Of a stretch of DNA of 27,075 nucleotides, positions 1-7,967 are shown piece by piece. The notes under the pieces were generated by a model. It searched no databases. It saw only the letters and a list, made by a program, of their open reading frames with translations, and was not told the DNA's origin. Source of the DNA: JALVIU01 sp964462295 (GTDB lineage Bacteria; Atribacterota; JALVIU01). How positions within the stretch are numbered: position 1 is the stretch's first letter; every line of letters starts with the position of its first letter. The position numbers and the translations under genes are program-made. The DNA lies in the NCBI GenBank assembly GCA_964462295.1, contig CAYWXH010000019.1, positions 1-27,075 on the forward strand, in the 5' to 3' direction.

Positions 1-234
1 TCGCAATGACAGGGGTGTGGTTTGTCATTGCGAGGAGCCCGTATTTTGGGCGACGTGGCAATCTCTGGTAGCCAAGGTGAATGAGGGAGTGCAAAAGAGA
101 GATTGCTTCGGGGCTACAAAACAAGCCCCTCGCAATGACAAGGAAGGGGAAAGCGAGAATTGGCTCTCGCAGATTGCCACGGCCCCTGGCGGGGCCTCGC
201 AATGACAAGGGAAAGAGCGGAGGCTCGCAATGAC
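1..234. repeat. REP/MITE-like repeat cluster 1
   Basis: Several copies of an element whose ends are GTCATTGCGAG and GTGGCAATCTC (or the reverse complement). A truncated reverse copy lies at 1-10, a forward copy at 24-65, reverse copies at 99-139 and 171-206, and a right-end fragment at 219-234. Decayed traces continue to about 280. The centres differ between copies: 171-206 has a GC hairpin, while 24-65 and 99-139 carry a looser centre with TTTT or AAAA between G/C-rich arms. Open reading frames running through this stretch are artefacts of the repeats. I see no gene or clear promoter in the remaining 235-414. Confidence 0.85.
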
Positions 235-414
235 AAGAGGGGCGGTGCCTGTAATAACAAGGAAAAAGTTACGCAATGAGAGAAAGCAAGAAAAGAAACT
301 TTGCGCGCTCACACAAAAAAGGAGGGGAAGGCCATGAGCCTTTAGAAAGTAAGGCACAAAAGACCTTTGGGGCTTAAATTTAAGACAATTTTAATTACAA
401 TAAAGGAGGTCAAT

Positions 415-687
415 ATGGGTTATATTGGTATAATAATAGGATTTTTGGTATTGATAGGTCTTGTTTTTCTGTTTAAAAAAGGGACACCCACAAAGGGAAC
501 TTCTCAAGATCGATATGATTACTATGATAGAGAACTTGACAGAAGAGATGAGTTTGATTCAGAGGAAAAAGAGGAGGAAGAAGAAAAGGGACAAGATGTA
601 ACAGATGAGGTAGCAGATGATGTCCCAGATGACACAGATGATAGTGGGTTTGATGATGATTTTGATGATGGCGGATTTGACGATTAG
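415..687 (+). CDS. Small membrane-anchored, very acidic protein
   Basis: A 90-residue protein of unknown function. Residues about 3-20 form one hydrophobic membrane segment rich in Ile, Leu and Val, followed by a short basic stretch (KKGTPTKG). The rest is extremely rich in Asp and Glu, with a run of five Glu near residue 50 and a tail of Asp-Asp-Gly-Phe-like units ending in GGFDD. The start is the ATG preceded by AAAGGAGG; a TTG 48 bases upstream in frame has no such site. It is first in the operon, 11 bases before the glycosidase gene. The layout suggests an anchor carrying a polyanionic tail on one membrane face, perhaps for cation or protein binding (inference). No family recognised. Confidence 0.8.
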   Translation: MGYIGIIIGFLVLIGLVFLFKKGTPTKGTSQDRYDYYDRELDRRDEFDSEEKEEEEEKGQDVTDEVADDVPDDTDDSGFDDDFDDGGFDD

Positions 688-698
688 GGAGGAAAAAA

Positions 699-2288
699 TT
701 GACATTAATCTTTAAGGCCTTGATGTTGGGAACGATTACTATTATGCAACTTATTCATGGCATGAGTATAGAGGAAAAGGTTGGACAACTTTTTTTGGTA
801 GGTTTTAATGGTAAAACCTATAATGCCTCTATAGATAGCCTACTTTCTCGCAATGTAGGGGGTTTTATTATATACTCAAGAAATGTAGATGATGCCAGCC
901 AGGTGAAAAGACTCATAGAAGAGATAAATAGACACAATCCTTCTCGGGCAAAGATCCCTCTTATCTTTGGTATAGATCAGGAGGGGGAGTTTATCGCCCG
1001 CATTAGAAAGGGGGTATTTGTACCACCAAATGAGATGGCGATAGGTGCGGCAGGAGATCCAAAACTCTCATATGATACTGCATATCTTACCGGTAAATCC
1101 CTTCATGACATTGGGATAAATATGAACTTCTCCCCTGTACTTGATGTAAATAGTAATCCACGAAACCCTATAATAGGGGTGAGGGCATTCTGGAGTAATC
1201 CCGATACCGTTATCAAGATGGGAATGCCTTATATAAAAGGTCTATTAGATGGGGGTGTCTTACCTGTTGCAAAACACTTTCCCGGACATGGTGCCGCATA
1301 CACTGACTCTCACATAGGGCTCCCCCGTATAAAAAGAAACATAGAGGAGCTTAAAAAGGTCGACTTAGCCCCCTTTGAAATGGCTGTAAAAGAAGGAATC
1401 CCTGCCATCATGACAGCACATATAGTAGTTGATGCCATAGATCCAAAATATCCTGCCACACTATCTGGAAAGGCTATGGATATGTTAAGAAAAGATATGG
1501 GATTTTCTGGCACTATCATAAGTGATGATATGCTTATGGGGGCAATATCCAAAAACTATTCCACTCCAAAGGCAATAAAGATGGCACTCCTTGCTGGAGT
1601 AGATATGTTTATTATATGGAAAAATCATGAAGATATCATAAATAAAAGTATAGATTATATAGTAAGTGAAGTAAAAAACGGTAACATCCCCGAAGAGGTA
1701 TTAGATAGGGCAGTAAAAAATGTACTTACACTAAAACTAAAAATGGAGAAATTAGAACTAAAAGTGCAAAAAATAGACCCTATAAAAACAAAGGAAAATA
1801 TAGCAAAAAGGGCTATCTATAAAAAAGGTGATTGGACATTTAAGAAGGGAGGAAAATATCTTATATTTGTGCCAAGTAGGATAAATACTACATTGGTACA
1901 AGAAGGATATAAGTTCAAAGATTTATTCACAAAAGAGGTGCAAAGAGAAGGAATAGAGACAGAGGAGATTTTCTACAACATAAAAGATAGTCCATATAAA
2001 TATATAAAAGAGATAAACAAATATAGGAAAAACGGAAATATTATCTTTCTTTTGCCAGATACAATGTTAAATCCTCATGTAATCAAATTTGCAGACCTAA
2101 TAATAAGAAAATCGCCCAATAGCCTTATCATCTCTACTTCCTCCCCATATGATTATCTCTGGATGAAGAAAAAACCAAAAAATTATATTGTCACATATAG
2201 TTTTGATGATGTTTTTATAAAAGTGTTATTAAAGTTCTTAAATAGAACTCTTGACTCAGTAGGGAAATTGCCTTATAATTTGAGATAA
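699..2288 (+). CDS. nagZ: GH3 beta-N-acetylhexosaminidase (NagZ-like)
   Basis: A family 3 glycoside hydrolase of 529 residues, expected to remove terminal beta-N-acetylglucosamine from muropeptides or chito-oligosaccharides. The NagZ hallmark loop KHFPGHG runs from residue 192 and continues to TDSHIGLP; Asp203 and His205 match the Asp-His acid/base dyad. The nucleophile lies in ISDDM (Asp276/277). The substrate loop reads GIDQEGE where the family usually has GIDQEGG. Residues about 370-529 form the second GH3 domain, ending in a GKLP motif. There is no clear signal peptide, so it is probably cytoplasmic. The chosen start is TTG, 6 bases after GGGAGG; ATG at 723 or 744 is possible. It sits 25 bases upstream of a sugar importer, suggesting that amino-sugar oligomers are taken up and trimmed inside. 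Confidence 0.9.
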   Translation: MTLIFKALMLGTITIMQLIHGMSIEEKVGQLFLVGFNGKTYNASIDSLLSRNVGGFIIYSRNVDDASQVKRLIEEINRHNPSRAKIPLIFGIDQEGEFIARIRKGVFVPPNEMAIGAAGDPKLSYDTAYLTGKSLHDIGINMNFSPVLDVNSNPRNPIIGVRAFWSNPDTVIKMGMPYIKGLLDGGVLPVAKHFPGHGAAYTDSHIGLPRIKRNIEELKKVDLAPFEMAVKEGIPAIMTAHIVVDAIDPKYPATLSGKAMDMLRKDMGFSGTIISDDMLMGAISKNYSTPKAIKMALLAGVDMFIIWKNHEDIINKSIDYIVSEVKNGNIPEEVLDRAVKNVLTLKLKMEKLELKVQKIDPIKTKENIAKRAIYKKGDWTFKKGGKYLIFVPSRINTTLVQEGYKFKDLFTKEVQREGIETEEIFYNIKDSPYKYIKEINKYRKNGNIIFLLPDTMLNPHVIKFADLIIRKSPNSLIISTSSPYDYLWMKKKPKNYIVTYSFDDVFIKVLLKFLNRTLDSVGKLPYNLR

Positions 2289-2313
2289 CAAATAATGAAA
2301 CAGGAGGTATGTT

Positions 2314-3540
2314 ATGAGGAGACATTTTATAGTAATTACATTATCCCTAATAGTTCTTATGCTTTTTTCTGCTATTTCTTGGGGGCAAACCACTTTAAAA
2401 TTCTGGAATTTCTGGCCAGAGAAGTGGATGAAGGTTGTTATATCTGATTTTGAAAAGGCAAACCCTGATATCAAGGTAGAGATGGAAAGGCTCACATGGA
2501 GTAAGGGTTTTGATAAGATTGTTACTGCATTTGCAGCAGGTGATACCCCTGATGTATTAGAACTTGGCTCTACATGGGTGGCACAGTTTGCAGCAGATGG
2601 TGCGCTAAAAGAGGTTAAAGTAAATGATATCCTTGATAAATATATGATGTGGGACCCAGTAATCTATAAAGGAAAGTACTACGGATATCCATGGGTTATA
2701 TCTACTCGTATCCTCTTTTATAATAAGGATCTCTTTAAAAAGGCAGGACTTGATCCAAACAAACCACCTAAGACATGGGCAGAGCTCAAAAAGGCAGCAA
2801 TGCTTATAAATGCATTAGGAAATGATGTATACGGTTTTGGCATAAAGACCGGACAGTACACCACATGGCAAACATTCCTACCATTTGCATGGTCAAACGG
2901 TGGATCTGTACTTTCCAAGGATTGGAAAACCGCTGCAGTAAATTCCAAGGAATTCGTAGAGGCACTCTCTTATGTAAAAAGCCTTACAAAATACTCTATG
3001 ATCGATACAAATCTAAATGTACGCCAGGCATTTATGCAGGGAAAAGTCGGCATTATATTGGATGATGTAGGGAAAATTGCAAAGTTTAAAAAAGATGCGC
3101 CAGATCTTAATTTTGGATATGGAGTATTCGTAAAGCCTGACAAACCAGGTGCAAAACCCATACAATTTGGTGGTGCAGAGGTTATTGTAATACCCGCAAA
3201 TACCAAAAATCCAGAAGCTGCAGAAAAGCTTGCAAGATTTATCGTACTTAAAAAATCAGCAATGGCAATATCCTCTCGTATTCCTACACTTTTGCCTGCA
3301 GACAAAAGTGTATTAAATGACGAATTTTTCTTGAAAAAACCAGGATTTGATGTAGTACTTGAGCAATTAAAGTACACAAAAACCCCACCTGCACATCCAA
3401 AATGGGTAGACCTCCAGGAGGTTCTTACTCAGTACATCACAGAGGTATACAATGGTACCATGGAACCTCAAGAGGCCATGGATGAGGCAAAGCAAGAGAT
3501 GGACGAGATATTGTCCGAATTTGAAGAGGAAAATAAATAA
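2314..3540 (+). CDS. Sugar ABC importer, solute-binding protein (family 1)
   Basis: A 408-residue periplasmic binding protein of the MalE/UgpB type. A Sec signal peptide (basic MRRH, hydrophobic core, cut near SWG-Q at about residue 24) is followed by TLKFWNFWP, the usual first strand of this family. Motifs such as FEKANPDIKVE, AAGDTPDVLELG and YGYPWVISTRILFYNKDLFKKAG fit oligosaccharide-binding members. There is no lipobox cysteine, which suggests a free periplasmic protein. The start ATG follows AGGAGG. The next gene is the first permease, after a GC-rich hairpin. Linkage to NagZ suggests GlcNAc-containing or other beta-linked oligosaccharides; the ligand is an inference. Confidence 0.93.
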   Translation: MRRHFIVITLSLIVLMLFSAISWGQTTLKFWNFWPEKWMKVVISDFEKANPDIKVEMERLTWSKGFDKIVTAFAAGDTPDVLELGSTWVAQFAADGALKEVKVNDILDKYMMWDPVIYKGKYYGYPWVISTRILFYNKDLFKKAGLDPNKPPKTWAELKKAAMLINALGNDVYGFGIKTGQYTTWQTFLPFAWSNGGSVLSKDWKTAAVNSKEFVEALSYVKSLTKYSMIDTNLNVRQAFMQGKVGIILDDVGKIAKFKKDAPDLNFGYGVFVKPDKPGAKPIQFGGAEVIVIPANTKNPEAAEKLARFIVLKKSAMAISSRIPTLLPADKSVLNDEFFLKKPGFDVVLEQLKYTKTPPAHPKWVDLQEVLTQYITEVYNGTMEPQEAMDEAKQEMDEILSEFEEENK

Positions 3541-3548
3541 TTTCTCAT

Positions 3549-3568
3549 AAGGGGGCACATGCCCCCTT
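3549..3568 (+). promoter_or_regulatory. Intercistronic hairpin after binding-protein gene
   Basis: The arms AAGGGGGC and GCCCCCTT enclose the loop ACAT. No T-run follows, so it is not a standard terminator. Such a hairpin just after a binding-protein gene can protect the upstream RNA from 3' decay or reduce read-through, giving more binding protein than permease. The second importer in this window has the same arrangement at 8932-8954. Confidence 0.7.
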
Positions 3569-3577
3569 CCAATAGAT

Positions 3578-4459
3578 ATGAAAAACAGAAAAGATAAGCT
3601 ATTTACACTCATATTTTTATCACCTTGGATTATCTCCTTTTTGGTGTTTTCTCTTTATCCTTTTTTGTTCTCTTTATACCTTTCTTTTACAAGGTATAGC
3701 CCTATAAGGCGAAAACCACCCAAATTTGTAGGCCTTCACAATTATGTAAGGCTCCTTACACATGATAGGATCTTTGATATAGCACTTAAAAATACCATAC
3801 TTTTTGTGGTAATCACCGTACCTATTACCACAATAATTGCACTCACTATTGCCAATATATTAAAAAGCAATCTCAATATAAGAGGAAAGCAGGTATTTCA
3901 ATCAGGCTATTTTATGCCTGTTGTCACATCTATAGTGGTTATTGCCACTATATTTTCATACCTCTATTCCCCTGTAGGTTATCTTACTGCATTTGCAAAG
4001 TTTTTAGGTCTTACAATAAGACACGGAAGGGGAATCCTTGCAGAGCCAAACTATGCCTTTCCTGCTATCATGATTATGGATATCTGGGCAAGTTTTGGAT
4101 ACTATACTATACTCTTTTTGGCAGGTCTTGAATCCATAGACAAAAATGTATATGAGGCGGCAGAGCTTGATGGTGCAAGGGGTTTTAAGCTATTTAGATA
4201 TGTTACACTTCCACTTCTCTCCCCTATGCTCTTTTTCGTACTTGTTATAAATACTATTCGTTCTTTTCAGATATTTGTAGAGATATTCGTAATGACAGGG
4301 GGAGGCCCCCTAAGGAGGACTACTACTTTGGTCTATTATCTTTATGAGATGGGTTTCCATAAGATGAAAATGGGTTATGCGGCAGCTATTTCATATATAC
4401 TTTTTGCAATTATTCTCATATTTACAATAATACAGAAAAAGGCTGTTCAAAGGGGATAA
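3578..4459 (+). CDS. Sugar ABC importer permease, MalF/UgpA type
   Basis: A 293-residue inner-membrane permease with six likely membrane segments, the first at residues about 10-32 (ending in a SLYLSFTRYS-like motif). The cytoplasmic EAA loop, which docks on the ATPase, reads YEAAELDGARGFKLFRYVTLPLLSPM and lies near residue 190. It pairs with the next gene to form the translocation pore. The ATG has no recognisable Shine-Dalgarno sequence: the preceding bases are the 3' arm of the hairpin and CCAATAGAT. Initiation may therefore be weak, consistent with low permease expression relative to the binding protein. The family call is firm; the substrate is not. Confidence 0.93.
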   Translation: MKNRKDKLFTLIFLSPWIISFLVFSLYPFLFSLYLSFTRYSPIRRKPPKFVGLHNYVRLLTHDRIFDIALKNTILFVVITVPITTIIALTIANILKSNLNIRGKQVFQSGYFMPVVTSIVVIATIFSYLYSPVGYLTAFAKFLGLTIRHGRGILAEPNYAFPAIMIMDIWASFGYYTILFLAGLESIDKNVYEAAELDGARGFKLFRYVTLPLLSPMLFFVLVINTIRSFQIFVEIFVMTGGGPLRRTTTLVYYLYEMGFHKMKMGYAAAISYILFAIILIFTIIQKKAVQRG

Positions 4460-4460
4460 T

Positions 4461-5297
4461 ATGGTAATAGAAAAAAATATATCATATAAAACAAAGAGAT
4501 TTATCGCTCACTTTTTATTAATACTTATCTTACTATCTACCCTTTTTCCACTTTATGTAATGATCGTTACATCTTTACGGGAAAGTGGAAATGTCTTACC
4601 AGATATCAAAAATCTTATCCCAAAGAGTATAACCTTTAAAAATTATGTAGATGTCTGGAAGAGTGGAAATTTTCATAGATACTTCTTAAATAGTGTTATT
4701 GTAACTTTTTCTGTAACTTTACTCAACGTCATTTTCGACTCCATGGTGGCATATGGACTATCACGAAAGGACTTCAAAGGTTCAAACATAATACTTTTTA
4801 TTATAATTGGACGGATGATGATACCTGCACAGGTACTTATGATACCTGTTTTTATCCTTATCCGAAAACTCCATATGTACAATACATACTGGGCACTTAT
4901 TCTGCCATTTGCAGTTCAGGGATTTGGTATTTTTCTTATGAAACAGTATTTTGATGGGCTTCCAAAAGAGTTAGATGAGGCGGCAAAGATGGATGGTGCA
5001 GGAGATTTTACTATTTTATTTAAAGTACTTCTACCCATCTCTACCCCTGCACTTGCAGTACTTATTATAAATACATTCCTTACCACTTGGAATGCCTTCC
5101 TCTATCCCCTTATACTTACAAATACGGATAGTATGCGTACACTTCCCATAGGGGTTGCATACTTCAATACACTACAAGGGGTGGATTATGTCCATCTCAT
5201 GGCAGGCTCAACCATTACGGTACTTCCTGTTATCCTCATATTTCTTGCCTTCCAGAAAAGGATCATATCAGGTCTTACCCAGGGTGCAATAAAATAA
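4461..5297 (+). CDS. Sugar ABC importer permease, MalG/UgpE type
   Basis: A 278-residue inner-membrane permease, partner of the preceding one. An N-terminal membrane segment (residues about 13-35) leads into FPLYVMIVTSLR, typical of MalG-like proteins. The EAA loop reads DEAAKMDGAGDFTILFKVLLP near residue 175. It begins one base after the stop of the upstream permease, so the two are translationally coupled. It is the last gene of the operon. No matching MsmK/MalK ATPase gene is present here, so the importer must borrow an ATPase encoded elsewhere, as is common for this class. The other ATPase in the window belongs to a different importer type. Confidence 0.93.
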   Translation: MVIEKNISYKTKRFIAHFLLILILLSTLFPLYVMIVTSLRESGNVLPDIKNLIPKSITFKNYVDVWKSGNFHRYFLNSVIVTFSVTLLNVIFDSMVAYGLSRKDFKGSNIILFIIIGRMMIPAQVLMIPVFILIRKLHMYNTYWALILPFAVQGFGIFLMKQYFDGLPKELDEAAKMDGAGDFTILFKVLLPISTPALAVLIINTFLTTWNAFLYPLILTNTDSMRTLPIGVAYFNTLQGVDYVHLMAGSTITVLPVILIFLAFQKRIISGLTQGAIK

Positions 5298-5330
5298 ATA
5301 GGGCAGGAAGGACTCCTACCCTATATTTTT
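5298..5330. terminator. Terminator between convergent operons
   Basis: The arms ATAGGG-c-AGGA and TCCT-a-CCCTAT pair with one mismatch and are followed on the plus strand by ATTTTT. On the minus strand the hairpin is followed by a weaker TATTTATTTT. It starts directly after the permease stop and contains the stop codon of the minus-strand isomerase, so both operons probably share it. Confidence 0.75.
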
Positions 5331-6446
5331 CTCCATAAGATCAAGATAGATATGTTCTAACTTTCCCCTATTGTTCTTGGGGTCAAGGTATGCATCAAGC
5401 ATCTTCTCATAGGGGAGTGAATCTATACGCCTCTTCATTATATGAAGTGCACGGATATTTATCTTTACTGCATCTTCTGGTAGCATCCTTTCAGGGTTTA
5501 TATCTATACCCATATACTCCTTATATCCTATCATTTTTAGCACAAACATAAGGGTCTCTGCCTGTTGCCACTCTACTACCCCTACATTTAAGTCTTGGTC
5601 ATAATTTCCAAGGGGTTGGCTATTCATATGGACATGGGCAAGTCTTCCCTCCATAGCTACAAGACTATATGCACTACCTGTATCTTCATATCCCATTCTC
5701 ACATGTCCTATTTCAGGATTTAGACCTACAAGGGTGTAGCCACTTTTAAGAAGACTTACATTTTCTGGATTCTTAAGCTTTTTCTCTATTCTCTGTGCGG
5801 CAAGTATTGCCTCTGCTGTTGTCCTGTAAATATTGTTTGGTGCAGGTTCATACGGTTTTGGCTCTATTGCAACCCGTACCCCAGGTACCTCATCCATCGC
5901 CTCTGCCATAGAGGATTCAAACCATTCCCACATCCATGGAAAGATGGTCCCAAGGGAATAGGTATAGCCATCTATGCCCGGCCATGATATGGCAAACCTT
6001 CCCCCAAGCTCTTTTACTACCTTAAGGCCACCTATAGCTATTTCTATAGCCTTATCTCTTATCTCCTTATATGGATTAGATAGACTTCCAAATTCAAATA
6101 TTTTATCATAAAAATGGGAAAATGCCACACCTGTAAGTTTTATACCTGTATCTTTTTCCAATTGTTTGTATAAATCAAGATTATCAAAATTAATCTCTGC
6201 AGGATAGTGTGCCTCTATACCCATTACACCATGTTCTGCCAAATCCCCTATAATTTTGAGTCTCTCCTTTATAGTTCTATCTGGAAAATACTTATCATGA
6301 AACCTGCTTGCACCAGGAGAAAAATACCAAATCCCTACAGAAGGCTTTATCTTAAGGTCAAACTCCCTAAGGTGTTTTAAAAGGGTATCTCTATCCATAC
6401 CCCTTACCCTTTTTTGGTAACTCAAATCAGATAAAACATAACTCAT
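5316..6446 (-). CDS. Xylose/rhamnose isomerase-like sugar isomerase
   Basis: A 376-residue TIM-barrel enzyme expected to interconvert an aldose and a ketose using two divalent metals. Spacing aligns it with xylose isomerase: Glu195 and Lys197 in IEPKP, Glu245 and His248 in NPEIGH, Asp283 and Asp285 in YDQD, and Asp315 in GIDINPER. Where XylA has an Asp ligand, this protein has His273 (HVHMN), as in the Pseudomonas-type L-rhamnose isomerase. With a rhamnulokinase in the divergent operon, L-rhamnose or a related 6-deoxy sugar is the likeliest substrate (inference). The ATG follows GGAGGG. It is the last gene of the importer operon, 15 bases after the ATPase. It is not the E. coli RhaA type. Confidence 0.8.
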   Translation of the reverse strand: MSYVLSDLSYQKRVRGMDRDTLLKHLREFDLKIKPSVGIWYFSPGASRFHDKYFPDRTIKERLKIIGDLAEHGVMGIEAHYPAEINFDNLDLYKQLEKDTGIKLTGVAFSHFYDKIFEFGSLSNPYKEIRDKAIEIAIGGLKVVKELGGRFAISWPGIDGYTYSLGTIFPWMWEWFESSMAEAMDEVPGVRVAIEPKPYEPAPNNIYRTTAEAILAAQRIEKKLKNPENVSLLKSGYTLVGLNPEIGHVRMGYEDTGSAYSLVAMEGRLAHVHMNSQPLGNYDQDLNVGVVEWQQAETLMFVLKMIGYKEYMGIDINPERMLPEDAVKINIRALHIMKRRIDSLPYEKMLDAYLDPKNNRGKLEHIYLDLMEKNIG

Positions 6447-6461
6447 ATTTTTCCCTCCTTC

Positions 6462-7967
6462 TTATGATGCCTTTGAAAGGACAGAACGCGGTGTTGCATA
6501 GTGCATAATCTTCTCTTCTGTAATTTCATCATGTTCTAAGATCGCTGTAAGTTCACCCTCTGCCATTACCGCTACTCTATCACTCATGGCAAGTATTTCT
6601 GGAAGCTCAGATGATACCATTATAATACTTATTCCTTCTTTTGCCATATCATTCATAAGCTTATAGATCTCTGCCTTTGCACCTACATCTATTCCACGGG
6701 TAGGCTCATCAAGGATTAAGATATCGGGCCTTAAATTAAGCCATTTGGCAAGTACTACTTTTTGTTGATTCCCCCCTGAAAGATTAAGCACCTTCTGATC
6801 CACAGATGGTGTTTTTATAGAGAGCTCTTCTATCTTTTGCCTTGCTATCCTATACTCTTCACTTAGCCTTATAAACCCCATAGTTTTTATATTATCAAGC
6901 CCAGGGAGGGTGATATTCTCCCTTACCGTCATTATAAGTATAAGTCCTTGGAGCTTTCTGTCTTCTGGCACAAGTCCCATATTGTGTCTTATAGCATCAA
7001 GAGGACTTCTTATATTTACCCTTTTTCCTCTTACATATATCTCTCCCTTCTCATAGGGTAAAAAACCAAAGAGAGACATCATAAGTTCTGTCCTTCCTGC
7101 ACCGACAAGTCCAGAAAAACCAAGTATCTCACCCTTTTTAAGGTTAAAGCTTACATCTTTAAATCTCTCTCCTGTAAAACCCTTTACCTCAAGCACTACC
7201 CCATCCAAAGGCCTAGAATCTTTTACATAGTAACTTTCCAGCTTTCTCCCTACCATAAGCTCTACAATCCTATCCTCTGTTATCTCATCTATATTGTAAA
7301 CCCCCACTTTTTCACCATCTCTCATAACAGTAACCCTATCTGCAATCTGAAATATCTCTTCCAGCTTATGAGAAATATATATAACAGTAACACCACTTGC
7401 TTTAAGTTTTTTTATAATACCAAAAAGGGTTTTTACCTCATTTTCTGTAAGGGATGATGTGGGCTCATCCATTATGATTACCTCTGCATGTCCCGATACT
7501 GCCCTACCTATTTCCACAAGTTGTTGGTATGCCACAGAAAGCCTTCCCGTAATAGTAGTAGGAGAAATATCTGGAATTTCAAGAAGGTTTAGGATCTCTT
7601 TTGTTCTCCTATAGAGGTCTTTATAATTTAGAAATCCAAAAGAAGACTTCTCTTGACCTATAAATATATTCTCCGCAACAGAGAGATTAGGAAGTACAGA
7701 AAGTTCTTGGAATATTGTTACAATTCCGTGAGATCTCGCATCAATAGGTGAAGAAAATCTTATCTTTCTACCTTTTAAAAATATCTCCCCTTTATTTGGG
7801 GGAAAAACACCGGATATTACCTTTATAAGGGTGGACTTTCCTGCACCATTTTCTCCTACAATAGCATGCACTTCTCCCTTTAAAAATGTTTCATTTATAC
7901 CTTTTAATGCGACAACTCCAGGAAACTCTTTCCATATATCTTTTACCTCAAGTATTGCCTGGCTCAC
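6462..7967 (-). CDS. Monosaccharide ABC importer, double ATPase (RbsA/RhaT class)
   Basis: A 501-residue protein with two fused nucleotide-binding domains that powers import of a monosaccharide. Domain 1 has Walker A GENGAGKST (residues 38-46), the signature LSVAYQQ near 143, and Walker B IIMDEPTSSL near 164. Domain 2 has the degenerate Walker A GLVGAGRTE near 283 that is usual for this class, with LSGGNQQK near 394 and ILDEPTRGIDVG near 416. The start is a GTG whose GTGA overlaps the permease stop by four bases, implying coupled translation. It resembles RbsA, MglA, AraG and RhaT, which cannot be told apart by eye. Confidence 0.93.
   Translation of the reverse strand: MSQAILEVKDIWKEFPGVVALKGINETFLKGEVHAIVGENGAGKSTLIKVISGVFPPNKGEIFLKGRKIRFSSPIDARSHGIVTIFQELSVLPNLSVAENIFIGQEKSSFGFLNYKDLYRRTKEILNLLEIPDISPTTITGRLSVAYQQLVEIGRAVSGHAEVIIMDEPTSSLTENEVKTLFGIIKKLKASGVTVIYISHKLEEIFQIADRVTVMRDGEKVGVYNIDEITEDRIVELMVGRKLESYYVKDSRPLDGVVLEVKGFTGERFKDVSFNLKKGEILGFSGLVGAGRTELMMSLFGFLPYEKGEIYVRGKRVNIRSPLDAIRHNMGLVPEDRKLQGLILIMTVRENITLPGLDNIKTMGFIRLSEEYRIARQKIEELSIKTPSVDQKVLNLSGGNQQKVVLAKWLNLRPDILILDEPTRGIDVGAKAEIYKLMNDMAKEGISIIMVSSELPEILAMSDRVAVMAEGELTAILEHDEITEEKIMHYATPRSVLSKAS

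Noticed and set aside
17..357. Protein-coding frames across the left repeat cluster
   Set aside because: They run through REP-like copies on either strand, have no ribosome site and no family resemblance. The same kind of frames appear at 23388-23743.
396..401. A -10 box (TACAAT) before the acidic-protein gene
   Set aside because: Transcription would start inside or after the ribosome site, and no -35 is visible at the proper distance. The operon's promoter is not identified.
6462..7967. The double ATPase serving the NagZ-linked importer
   Set aside because: It is of the RbsA class and is translationally coupled to its own RbsC-type permease. MalF/MalG-type permeases use single-domain MsmK/MalK-type ATPases.
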